Source of the DNA: a virus
Direction: 5' to 3' (one strand)
Virus record (IMG/VR): IMGVR_UViG_3300025151_003852
Location: 62,001 to 126,000 of that record
DNA: 64,000 nt
Below, in pieces: positions 25,488-34,274 of the stretch. The notes beneath the pieces are model-generated. The model did no database searches, was not told where the DNA came from, and worked only from the letters and a program-made list of their open reading frames with translations. Numbering within the stretch: position 1 is the stretch's first letter; each line of letters begins with the position of its first letter. The translations under genes were made by a program, and so were the position numbers.

Positions 25488-27011
25488 ATGGCCGCAGACA
25501 AATTTAATTCACTAACTGGTTATTCAGTAGGATTACCCGGGATAGACGTAATTGCCGCAAATGGCAATGTAGTTACTAATCATAACTATCCTCAAGGAAA
25601 CGTGACATCTAACAGTGTTTACGCAAATAATTATTATTTTTCTAATGGTCAACCATTCACAAGTGATCCAGCAGGATCAAACACTGAAGTTCAATTCAAT
25701 AATGATGGTAATTTTGGTGCTAGTCCAAATTTAGTATTTGATTCTACTACTGGAACATTGATCTCAGAAAATCTTACAGTAACAGGCAATACACTATTGG
25801 GCGATGTCGAAACAGTAACAATATTAGGCGGAACAAACGGATATGTTTTACAAACAGACGGTGCAGGTGGATTAAGTTGGACAGCCCAAACAGGTAACGG
25901 TGGCGGAAACGGATCACCTGGTGGCGCCAATATGCAGGTACAGTTCAATAGTGCTGGTTCGTTTGCAGGTGATGCAGGATTTATATATGATGTAGATGAT
26001 GATTTACTATCAGCAATTCATATTGCAGGTGAAGCAGGTAACCTTTCTAATCTAACATATTCTAATATTGTAGGTATTGGAAACATATCATCAGTTAATC
26101 TTACTGGTGAAGACAATAAAGTTTTATATGCTAATGGTATCTTTGCAGATATATCAGCAGGAGCAAGTGCAAACTTTGCTAACTATGCCGGCAACGTTAC
26201 AGTTGCCGCACAACCAAACATTACATCAGTAGGAACATTAACTGGCTTACAGATAAGCGGAGGATTGTCTGTAACCGGTAATATAGGTGTTAGTAATTTA
26301 GCAGTTACAGATGACACGACATTTTCAGGCCCTGTCAATTTTAGTACGTTAAGTAATGTTACAGTCTCATCAAATATAAACGCAATAACATCACCTAATG
26401 TTAATTTACCTATAGCAAACTTACATATTGACGGCGGACTTAACGGATATGTATTAGCCACAGATGGTGCAGGTAATCTTTCTTGGACAATTCAATCAGG
26501 TGGCGGCGGTGGAGGCACCCCAGGCGGAGCCAACACACAAATGCAGTTTAACAATCAAGGTGCATTCGGCGGTTCTGCTAACTTTGTTTATGACAGCACA
26601 TTAAACAAAGCAACAATGGCAGGAGAGTTTGTCGCAAATAATTTAACAGTAGGTTCAGGAGCATATTCATTTAGAACTACTAAAGTTAAAAACGGTGTAA
26701 CAACCACTACTTCAGCAGTTGAAATATGTGCAACAGAAGCAGATACAGTATCAGCAATTGATTATACTATTGTTGCTACAGATCCTGCAAATTCATCCAG
26801 ACAAACTACAAAATTAACAACAGCAGTATATGGAACAACAGTTAACTACATAGAATATGCAACTATCTCTGTAGGATCATTACTTGCTGATTTTGAAGTA
26901 ACTTATGTGCCGGGAGATGCATTTAGAGATGCTCAAGTAGTACTTTATGCTACCCCAGCCACAACAAACGAAACAACTTATAAAATTTTATTAGAGGAAT
27001 ATTCCTCTTAA
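25488..27011 (+). CDS. Tail-fibre-like structural protein A
   Basis: 507 residues, Gly/Asn/Thr/Val-rich with fibre-like periodic sequence. The N-terminus 'FNSLTGYSVGLPG' is shared with two other genes in this run and may be a virion-anchoring peptide. 'AGSNTEVQFNNDGNFGAS', 'GGANMQVQFNSAGSFAGD' and 'GGANTQMQFNNQGAFGGS' are three copies of a phage-fibre motif; 'AAQPNITSVGTLTGLQISG' occurs once. The last 110 residues form a compact beta-domain ('TTKVKNGVTTTTSAVEIC...'). Its role is probably a neck, whisker or side fibre; not distinguishable here. Confidence 0.72.
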   Translation: MAADKFNSLTGYSVGLPGIDVIAANGNVVTNHNYPQGNVTSNSVYANNYYFSNGQPFTSDPAGSNTEVQFNNDGNFGASPNLVFDSTTGTLISENLTVTGNTLLGDVETVTILGGTNGYVLQTDGAGGLSWTAQTGNGGGNGSPGGANMQVQFNSAGSFAGDAGFIYDVDDDLLSAIHIAGEAGNLSNLTYSNIVGIGNISSVNLTGEDNKVLYANGIFADISAGASANFANYAGNVTVAAQPNITSVGTLTGLQISGGLSVTGNIGVSNLAVTDDTTFSGPVNFSTLSNVTVSSNINAITSPNVNLPIANLHIDGGLNGYVLATDGAGNLSWTIQSGGGGGGTPGGANTQMQFNNQGAFGGSANFVYDSTLNKATMAGEFVANNLTVGSGAYSFRTTKVKNGVTTTTSAVEICATEADTVSAIDYTIVATDPANSSRQTTKLTTAVYGTTVNYIEYATISVGSLLADFEVTYVPGDAFRDAQVVLYATPATTNETTYKILLEEYSS

Positions 27012-27073
27012 AAAAAATAGTAAAAAAATAATCGCAAAAAACCATTAGTTAGCAGTTATTTTTTGCGGAAACA

Positions 27074-27081
27074 TATAAATA
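27074..27081 (+). promoter_or_regulatory. Late promoter motif (TATAAATA)
   Basis: Perfect T4 late motif TATAAATA 27 nt before ATG 27108. It supports 27108 as the true start, since the open frame reaches upstream into the promoter. Confidence 0.7.
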
Positions 27082-27107
27082 CAACTATAGTTTACGGAGA
27101 CCAAACC

Positions 27108-29285
27108 ATGGCAATCAAAGCATTTAACTCGGTTGCGGGATTTTCAGTAGGAGAAACCCCGGCCAACATAATTTTATCGAACGGTTATATCACAACAAAC
27201 GGCGCAACGTTTACAGCAAATATTGCGGCATTGGGTGTATTGACCGATAACTTATATTACGCAAACGGCGTACCCTGGGACTTACAAGAACCAGCAGGTG
27301 CTAACACTCAAATCCAGTTCAACAATCAACAGGACTTTGGTGCATCAGCAGACTTAACATTTGATACGGCTACATCTAATTTAGATGTTTCTGGTAATGT
27401 TAATCTAACAACTGGTAAGTACTATGGTGACGGTTCAGCATTAACAGGTATTGATGCTACAGGCATTCAAAACGGAACATCAAATGTTCGTATACCATCA
27501 GCAGATGGCAATATCGAAATGAATTCAGGTGGCAATTTAGTTGCAAACATTACAGATACAGGAGCAAATATTTCAGGTACATTAAATGTAACAGGTATTG
27601 TTACTGTTCCTAGTAGCACAGGAGCAATTGATGTTGCATTAGGAACACCTACTCAAGGAAATCTAACATCTAATGCTTTAACTTTAACAACTTCATCGTC
27701 GGTCTCCAATTCGATTGCACAGTTGAATGAAGTATTAGGAAAATTAGTTCCTGAAAGCCCAGATAACTTCCCGGGCGGACAAAGCATTACTATTGCAAGT
27801 ACATCTTCATACAGAATGGCAGATGGCTTCACTCAGCCTGACAACACAGCAGGTGGATCAGCGGCAGTGGCAGCAGGTACAACAGTATCTAAAACACGTA
27901 GAGCATCATCATACAATGTTAATGCGATTACAAACACTGGCCCTGGTGACAACGGAACGATTTCTGTTCAAAAGAATGGTGCAGCCGCAGGTAGCAGAAC
28001 TTTAACTACTTCTTTAGACGGTAACGGAACTTACAGTGACTTGATTATTTCAAATAACGTAGACTATAACTCTGTAAATTCAAATGTAGCGGCAGGCTTC
28101 TGGTCAGTCTTTACAGCAGACGCATCAGGTACTGTATCAGACGGATGGAACGAAGTATTAATTGATGATACTGCAACGACATCTACAAACAAAGAAACTT
28201 GGTACTATGATTCATCGAATCCTGGTACACCTCAATTTACATCAACATCATTTACTGCACCAGGTGCACCTAGTTATACATACAGTTCAACTGTACCTCA
28301 CTATAACAACACAAATGATTTTGCTGTAGCATTTAATGTAAACAGATTATCAGGTAACATGTATCCAACAAGTGATACGTTTGTTACAGGATCATCAGGT
28401 GGTGCTTTCTCATCACCTAGTAGTGTAACATATTCAACTGCTGGAGTGACAACTCCATTAGCGGCTCAGTTACACGTAGCATCAGGAAGTCAAGCAGTTA
28501 CAACTACTTCTTCTATCATTTCAGGATTTGGTTCAAGTACATCGGGTCCATCAGTCTCTGTCTTTAACTCTTATGCAACAGGAGTACAATCATTCTCTCC
28601 TGGAGGCACAGTACTTTATAAGACAGGTACTTCATCTTCTTCAAGCAGAATCGAAGAAGCAAACGTGTATATTGGTTCATCAATTGGTTCAGGATCAGGG
28701 TTAGCACAACGTATTGAAAACCCAGGTTCAACTGATACACCTAGTTTCTCTGCAAGTGCAACTGTGTTTAACAGTGAAACTTCAACATTAGAGACATATG
28801 ATGCAACAGTCGTTGGTGATGTATTAAGCCATGATGAAACTGATTATTCTTCTGGTCATTTACCAGCAGGACCTGACTTATCAGCAGGTAGATCAGGTGA
28901 CCAATACTTTACATTCAAATTTGTAAGAACATCAACATCGAAGTTTGATGTTAAATTTACTGGAACGTTGGCAGGTTGTTGGGTAGCAGTACCCGGCAGT
29001 ACAATTGACTCAGCATCTTCATTGAACGGTTGGGTTGACATGGCAACATCTTACGCGGGAGCAGGTGTCCCCGGTGCTAATACAGGCTCTGGTGGTAATG
29101 GTTCAAACGGGTGTGCGTTAGGCGGCGTTATACCTACAGGATCTGCTCAAACAAATAAATCAACAACTGCTACTTTTGGTACAGTAAGTTCATCTAGTAC
29201 AGCAACTAATGAAATTTATGTTCGTATCAAGTTAGAGAGTGGTCAATCGATAACAGCCTTATCACTAGAATCTGCGAGTAACTAA
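27108..29285 (+). CDS. Tail-fibre-like structural protein B
   Basis: 725 residues from ATG 27108 (GGAGA upstream); an in-frame TTG at 27063 precedes the late promoter and is rejected. The N-terminus 'AIKAFNSVAGFSVGETP' is the shared anchor. 'YANGVPWDLQEPAGANTQIQF' (20 or fewer per copy) links to the fibre motif seen in protein E. Residues about 190-480 are Ser/Thr-rich; the C-terminal 150 residues form a distinct beta domain ('DQYFTFKFVRTSTSKFDVKF', 'GTLAGCWVAVPGSTIDSASS') that looks like a carbohydrate- or receptor-binding type domain, by inference only. Confidence 0.7.
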   Translation: MAIKAFNSVAGFSVGETPANIILSNGYITTNGATFTANIAALGVLTDNLYYANGVPWDLQEPAGANTQIQFNNQQDFGASADLTFDTATSNLDVSGNVNLTTGKYYGDGSALTGIDATGIQNGTSNVRIPSADGNIEMNSGGNLVANITDTGANISGTLNVTGIVTVPSSTGAIDVALGTPTQGNLTSNALTLTTSSSVSNSIAQLNEVLGKLVPESPDNFPGGQSITIASTSSYRMADGFTQPDNTAGGSAAVAAGTTVSKTRRASSYNVNAITNTGPGDNGTISVQKNGAAAGSRTLTTSLDGNGTYSDLIISNNVDYNSVNSNVAAGFWSVFTADASGTVSDGWNEVLIDDTATTSTNKETWYYDSSNPGTPQFTSTSFTAPGAPSYTYSSTVPHYNNTNDFAVAFNVNRLSGNMYPTSDTFVTGSSGGAFSSPSSVTYSTAGVTTPLAAQLHVASGSQAVTTTSSIISGFGSSTSGPSVSVFNSYATGVQSFSPGGTVLYKTGTSSSSSRIEEANVYIGSSIGSGSGLAQRIENPGSTDTPSFSASATVFNSETSTLETYDATVVGDVLSHDETDYSSGHLPAGPDLSAGRSGDQYFTFKFVRTSTSKFDVKFTGTLAGCWVAVPGSTIDSASSLNGWVDMATSYAGAGVPGANTGSGGNGSNGCALGGVIPTGSAQTNKSTTATFGTVSSSSTATNEIYVRIKLESGQSITALSLESASN

Positions 29286-29287
29286 AA

Positions 29288-32200
29288 ATGAGTATACCTA
29301 TTTCACAAAAAGTCGACCTACTTTATAAACAGGCATTTGGTGTCACTAAAACTGACACAGAATCTAATAAAAGTCCAAGTAACGAGGCTATTGCTAGCCC
29401 ATTACTAAATCGTGGTGATACACTATGGTCACAGGCTGATCAGATCCCAGGAACAGCGGCAGCCGTTGCTAGTATTGTTCAAGCATATACAGGATCTAAT
29501 GCAGTCGAGTGTACAGCAGATAATACTACTGTACCAGTTGGCGGTGTTTACCCCACATGGAAAACTGATTTAACTTACTGGATCCCACAAGAATTTGGTT
29601 CTACTTATGCAGTCCAAGTTTGGGTAGATGATTCAGGAGTTGCAGATCCAACTTCAACTGGTACTCAAATCTTTGGTGCTGGTTCAGGTGGAACTGGTGA
29701 GTTCTATTATAACTATCAATCAGGTGTTCTTAACTTTATCGGAGAAACTATTCCGACTGCTCTAACAAGTAGTAAAGTTCTTTACATCGTAGGTTATAGA
29801 TACATTGGTAAGACAGGTGTTACTAACTTACCAGACTCACAGATTGGTAACTTAGATATAACTGATCAGACTATTACTGGTCAAGACACAGATGCTAACA
29901 TTATCTTTACACCAAATGGCACAGGTCAAGTTGTCACTGGTGGTAACATTACTGCTTCATATTATTATGGAGATGGTTCTCAATTAACAGGTATTGACAC
30001 AGCAGGTGTGTCAAACGGTACATCAAATGTTCGTATTGCAGTCGCAGATGGTAATATCGAACTAAACGTCAACGGTGGATTAACAGCAAACGTTACTGAT
30101 GACGGCATAGTAATGACAAGTGGTAATTTAGACCTCGGTAATGTCATTGCAACAGGCGTTGTAACTGCAACAGGTAATGTAGCAGGTGGTAACTTAACAT
30201 CAGGTGGTGTTGTAGAAGTAACAGGTAACGTAATCGGCGGAAACTTAACTACAGCAGGCGTTGTAGACGCAACAGGCAATGTTGCTGGTGGAAACTTAAC
30301 TACAGCAGGTGTTGTAGAAGCAACAGGCAATGTTGCTGGTGGAAATATTACAACAGCAGGCGTAGTCGAAGCAACAGGTAACGTAATTGGTGGAAATATT
30401 ACAACAGTAGGTGTTGTAGCCGCAACTGGTAACGTATCAGGTGGTAACGTATCAGGTGGAAACTTAGTAACAGCAAACTTCTTTACAGGTACATTAATCG
30501 ACGGTACATCAAATGTTACAGTTAATAATAATGGTAACGTTGATTTAGTAGCCGCAGGAAACACAACTGCTGTTATTACTGATACTGGCGCAAACATTAT
30601 TGGTACAATTAATGCAAATGGTACAGGTACTTTAGGAGCATTAATTACTCCGACTGTTACTGGTACTACAGGTAATTTAACATTAACAGCGGGTTCATCA
30701 GATGATTACGTTGAGATCAGACCTACTGGTACTGGTCAAGTTCACGTAGGTGGATTTAAAATCGAAGCAGTTGGAACTCCAACAGCATCAACTGACGCCG
30801 CTACTAAGCAGTACGTAGATGACGTAGCACAAGGACTTGCAGTTCATGCACCTTGTATCGTAGCATCAACAGATACATTGGCAACAATGTCTGGTGGTAC
30901 TGTAACATATGACAACGGCACAGCAGGTGTCGGAGCGACTCTTACAATTTCTGGTGCAACATTAACAGCAATTGACGGAGTAACTTTAACTTCAAATGAT
31001 AGAATTTTAATCAAAGACGAGTCAACAGGTGCTAATAATGGTATCTATGTATATACAAGTTCAACTGTTTTAACAAGATCAGATGACTTCAATACTCCGA
31101 CTGAAATGGCAGGCGGTGACTTTACATTTGTACAACAAGGTACAGTTTATAATGATACTGGTTGGGTAATGACTGATCCAGTAACAACAGTTGGTACTTC
31201 TACTGTTAACTTTGTTCAGTTCTCAGGTGCAGGATCATTCACAGCAGGTGCAGGTCTTACATTAACAGGTACTGAATTCTCTGTTAACGTTGATAACTTA
31301 ACAACAGATATTCAAGGTGGAAACGTAGTTGTTAAAACTTCTGCTCAGTTAACTACTCCAAACATCGGAGCGGCAACAGGTACAAGTTTAACTACAACTG
31401 GTAATGTAGCAGGTGGTAACTTAACAACAACAGGTGTTGTAAGTGCTACAGGTAATGTAGTCGGTGGCAACCTAACAACAGGTGGTGCAGTAACTGCAAC
31501 AGGTGCAGTAACTGGTGGCAGTTTAACAGATGGCACAGCAACATTAAGTTCAGGTGCATTAAGTGGTGCAACTACAGGTGCATTTAGCGGCAACGTAAGT
31601 GCTGGTAACTTAACTTCAACAGGTGCTGTTTATACTGACACTATCAATGAAGAATCTACTAATGCAGGCATTACTTTTGGACATGAAGTTCTAGGTGGAG
31701 CGGCAACTTTCTCTGCTAACGTAGCAGGTGGTAACTTAACAACAGGTGGTGTTGTAAGTGCAACTGGTAATGTAACAGGTGGTAACTTAACAACAGCAGG
31801 CGTAGTTGAAGCAACAGGAAATATCGATTCAACATCAGGTATCTTTAATGGTGACGGTTTTGGATTATCAAATATCCCGGCCGCAAACATTACAGGCTTA
31901 AGTCTTTCAGGTATCGCAAATGGTACATCTAATGTAGACATTGCATCTGTAGACGGTAACATCACAATGGGTGTTAACGGAACTGCTGACGTAATAGTCG
32001 TATCAGACGGTGGACTTGATGTAAAAGGAACAGCAGATATTACTTCTACTGTAACAGCACCCGCATTTACTGCGAACACAGGACTATTTACTGGTGACGG
32101 TGGTGGTTTATCTAATGTCGCAGGTGGTAATGTAACTGGTGAAGTTGCATTCGCGGCGACTGCTAACGCAGTAGCAGGTGGAAATGTATCAGGTCAAGTA

Positions 32201-32650
32201 GCAAACGCACTTGTATCAGGTACTGTCTACACAGCGGCACAACCTAACATTACTTCTGTAGGTACTTTAACAAGTGTTGAAGTAAGTGGTACAGCAAATG
32301 TAGCAGGTAACTTAAATGTCGGTACTAGTGAGATTTCAACACTAGCGGCAGGAACAGTAACTACTACAACTACATCACAAACAGCAATTGCTAGTTTCGC
32401 AGTTTCAGGAATAAACGGAATTGAGTTCTTAGTAAAAGGATATGACGCAACATCAGGAAATACTTCTGTAGCATCAGTACTAACTGTAACAGACGGATCA
32501 ACAGTTGATTTCGTTACATACGGTCAGACATACTTAACAGGAGCACCTGGTGTATTAGCAGTAGGCTTAAACGGTAGTGACTTAGAATTGTTGGTAACAC
32601 CAGCATCAACTAATTCAACTGTTTGGGTTACACAATATAGGTTTATTTAA
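29288..32650 (+). CDS. Large tail-fibre-like structural protein C with tandem repeats
   Basis: 1120 residues. The N-terminal domain (about 1-180, 'SIPISQKVDLLYKQAFGVT' and 'WIPQEFGSTYAVQVWVDD') is an attachment domain found in marine T4-type virion proteins (recollection). The central part contains six tandem 17-residue units (VVEATGNVAGGNLTTAG type) encoded at 30158-30463, with further copies near 31390-31480 and 31725-31815. Residues about 497-667 are a domain duplicated in protein E ('DAATKQYVDDVAQGL' start). The C-terminal ~105 residues are a beta-domain resembling those of proteins A and D. Confidence 0.75.
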   Translation: MSIPISQKVDLLYKQAFGVTKTDTESNKSPSNEAIASPLLNRGDTLWSQADQIPGTAAAVASIVQAYTGSNAVECTADNTTVPVGGVYPTWKTDLTYWIPQEFGSTYAVQVWVDDSGVADPTSTGTQIFGAGSGGTGEFYYNYQSGVLNFIGETIPTALTSSKVLYIVGYRYIGKTGVTNLPDSQIGNLDITDQTITGQDTDANIIFTPNGTGQVVTGGNITASYYYGDGSQLTGIDTAGVSNGTSNVRIAVADGNIELNVNGGLTANVTDDGIVMTSGNLDLGNVIATGVVTATGNVAGGNLTSGGVVEVTGNVIGGNLTTAGVVDATGNVAGGNLTTAGVVEATGNVAGGNITTAGVVEATGNVIGGNITTVGVVAATGNVSGGNVSGGNLVTANFFTGTLIDGTSNVTVNNNGNVDLVAAGNTTAVITDTGANIIGTINANGTGTLGALITPTVTGTTGNLTLTAGSSDDYVEIRPTGTGQVHVGGFKIEAVGTPTASTDAATKQYVDDVAQGLAVHAPCIVASTDTLATMSGGTVTYDNGTAGVGATLTISGATLTAIDGVTLTSNDRILIKDESTGANNGIYVYTSSTVLTRSDDFNTPTEMAGGDFTFVQQGTVYNDTGWVMTDPVTTVGTSTVNFVQFSGAGSFTAGAGLTLTGTEFSVNVDNLTTDIQGGNVVVKTSAQLTTPNIGAATGTSLTTTGNVAGGNLTTTGVVSATGNVVGGNLTTGGAVTATGAVTGGSLTDGTATLSSGALSGATTGAFSGNVSAGNLTSTGAVYTDTINEESTNAGITFGHEVLGGAATFSANVAGGNLTTGGVVSATGNVTGGNLTTAGVVEATGNIDSTSGIFNGDGFGLSNIPAANITGLSLSGIANGTSNVDIASVDGNITMGVNGTADVIVVSDGGLDVKGTADITSTVTAPAFTANTGLFTGDGGGLSNVAGGNVTGEVAFAATANAVAGGNVSGQVANALVSGTVYTAAQPNITSVGTLTSVEVSGTANVAGNLNVGTSEISTLAAGTVTTTTTSQTAIASFAVSGINGIEFLVKGYDATSGNTSVASVLTVTDGSTVDFVTYGQTYLTGAPGVLAVGLNGSDLELLVTPASTNSTVWVTQYRFI
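30158..30463 (+). repeat. 51-bp tandem repeat array (six units)
   Basis: Six consecutive 51-bp units in protein C, each coding VV-x-x-TGNV-x-GGN-x-x-x-x-G. Units share codons closely and could recombine. Two further partial blocks of the same unit occur at about 31390-31490 and 31725-31815. Confidence 0.8.
30773..31290 (+). other. Duplicated fibre domain, copy 1
   Basis: A ~170-residue domain in protein C starting 'PTASTDAATKQYVDDVAQGL' and containing 'YDNGTAGVGATL', 'NNGIYVYTSSTVLTR' and 'PTEMAGGDFTFV'. The copy in protein E (36783-37302) is collinear and largely identical. Confidence 0.8.
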
Positions 32651-32652
32651 TA

Positions 32653-34200
32653 ATGGGAATTAGATCCTTTAACTCAGTTGGAGGGTTTTCGGTAGCCGAA
32701 ACGCCCGTTGAGATAATCAGTAATGTGGGTAATGTTACCCCTACTAACTTAGATGTTAGTACTGGACTATCTGATCTAGGTGCTATTGGCAATATTACGA
32801 TTACTGGAGGCTCCGCAAACCAAGCAATTATCACTGATGGTTCAGGTACATTATCATTTGGTGAAGCAGGCATGTCGGCAAATTCAGCCGCTACTATGCC
32901 ATATCAAATCAATGCATCTGAATCATATACAGTGGGTGCTAATCTTCAGGGTCTATTTGCAGAAGCAATCACAATCGATGGAGAATTAGATGTAGAAGGT
33001 ATTCTTATCGAAGTAGGCGTCTCTCAAAACGCAGAATCATCACAGATTTATTTTGACAATGCAGGTACATTCTATGGTAACACAGGATTTACATTTAATA
33101 TAAATTCTGGTAATTTAGATGTACCAGGAAATATTAATCCTACTGGAAGTATTATTCCTAGTGCAAATGTCACATACGATTTAGGATCAGCAAATTATCG
33201 TTGGAATGATCTATATCTTGCAGGAACATCTATATTCTTAGGTGGTGGGTCAATAGCAGAAGCCGCAAATGGCGCTATGGTCATGACTAACGGTGACGGC
33301 GGACAATTTATATTCGATGGTACTGCTGATTTTCATACATATGCAATATCACATGGTAACTCTAATGTATCTATAGACACATCAGGTTCAGCAGTCACAA
33401 TGGGTGTTGCTGGAAATGCTGACGTATTTTCAATGTCAGGCGGTGGTGTCTTAACTACGACAGGTAATGTCGTACCATTAGGTATTAAAACAGACAATTA
33501 TTATTATGCAAATGGAGCCGCAATTACTTTTGGTGAATCAGCGGCAGGCTCTGATACACAAGTACAGTTTAATGACAACGGATCATTTGGTGGATCAGGT
33601 AACTTAACATTTGCAGATGCTTCAGGATTACTGACAGCATCAGGCAACGTAGTAGGTAATAACTTTATATCTACATCTGGCGATATGCTATTTGGCACAG
33701 GTGTCGGACAAGGTACTATATCAGTAGATACAAGTACAACAACAGCCGGTGTATTCACAACCACAATGACAGACGTTAATATCGGATTAAATGCTAACGT
33801 TGTAATTTGTGGTACAGGCAAAACATTAACAGCACGTGGTAACGTGTCTGCGGACAATTTAAATTCAACAACTTTATCAGTTGACGATTTATATAGTAGC
33901 AGAACAGCAGTTTCTGTAGGAAGTGCTAATACAACAATTGATACATTTGCCGCATCTTCTTATAGATCAGCAAAATATACAATTAAGGTTTCGGATAACA
34001 CGGGTTATCAAGCAATAGAGGTACTTCTTGTACATGACGGTGTAACTCCGATAATGACAGTATACGGTTCAATATCGACAACAAGTGCAGATTTAATTAC
34101 ATTATCTACTGTAATGTCAGGGACTAATGTATTATTAAGAGCATCACCTGAAAATAGCAGTACTAGTGTTAATTTAATGGGTACGTATGTCCCAGACTAA
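32653..34200 (+). CDS. Tail-fibre-like structural protein D
   Basis: 515 residues. N-terminal 'GIRSFNSVGGFSVAETPVEI' is the anchor shared with proteins A and B. 'AGSDTQVQFNDNGSFGGSGN' is the repeated fibre motif, 'YYANGAAITFGE' the linker. 'ANVTYDLGSANYRWNDLYLAG' is a common phage fibre segment that often precedes a knob or intramolecular chaperone region. The C-terminal 100 residues ('YTIKVSDNTGYQAIEVLLVH', then 'VYGSISTTSADLI') form a beta-domain like that of protein C. It starts 3 nt after protein C. Confidence 0.72.
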   Translation: MGIRSFNSVGGFSVAETPVEIISNVGNVTPTNLDVSTGLSDLGAIGNITITGGSANQAIITDGSGTLSFGEAGMSANSAATMPYQINASESYTVGANLQGLFAEAITIDGELDVEGILIEVGVSQNAESSQIYFDNAGTFYGNTGFTFNINSGNLDVPGNINPTGSIIPSANVTYDLGSANYRWNDLYLAGTSIFLGGGSIAEAANGAMVMTNGDGGQFIFDGTADFHTYAISHGNSNVSIDTSGSAVTMGVAGNADVFSMSGGGVLTTTGNVVPLGIKTDNYYYANGAAITFGESAAGSDTQVQFNDNGSFGGSGNLTFADASGLLTASGNVVGNNFISTSGDMLFGTGVGQGTISVDTSTTTAGVFTTTMTDVNIGLNANVVICGTGKTLTARGNVSADNLNSTTLSVDDLYSSRTAVSVGSANTTIDTFAASSYRSAKYTIKVSDNTGYQAIEVLLVHDGVTPIMTVYGSISTTSADLITLSTVMSGTNVLLRASPENSSTSVNLMGTYVPD

Positions 34201-34220
34201 AAATCAAGTCGGGAAATAAC

Positions 34221-34229
34221 GATAAATAG
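34221..34229 (+). promoter_or_regulatory. Late promoter motif (GATAAATAG)
   Basis: GATAAATAG 46 nt before ATG 34275. Confidence 0.55.
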
Positions 34230-34274
34230 AATTATGCTCAAAAGGCAAATTTAACTATAATAGGGTAATAGGAA

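Noticed and set aside
27063-27107. Upstream start of fibre protein B
   Set aside because: The perfect TATAAATA late motif lies at 27074-27081, inside this extension, and ATG 27108 has a proper ribosome site.
29980-32079. Pro/Val-rich minus-strand ORFs of 82-205 residues in the fibre genes
   Set aside because: They are antisense readings of repetitive Gly/Thr/Asn coding sequence and have no ribosome sites or known motifs.
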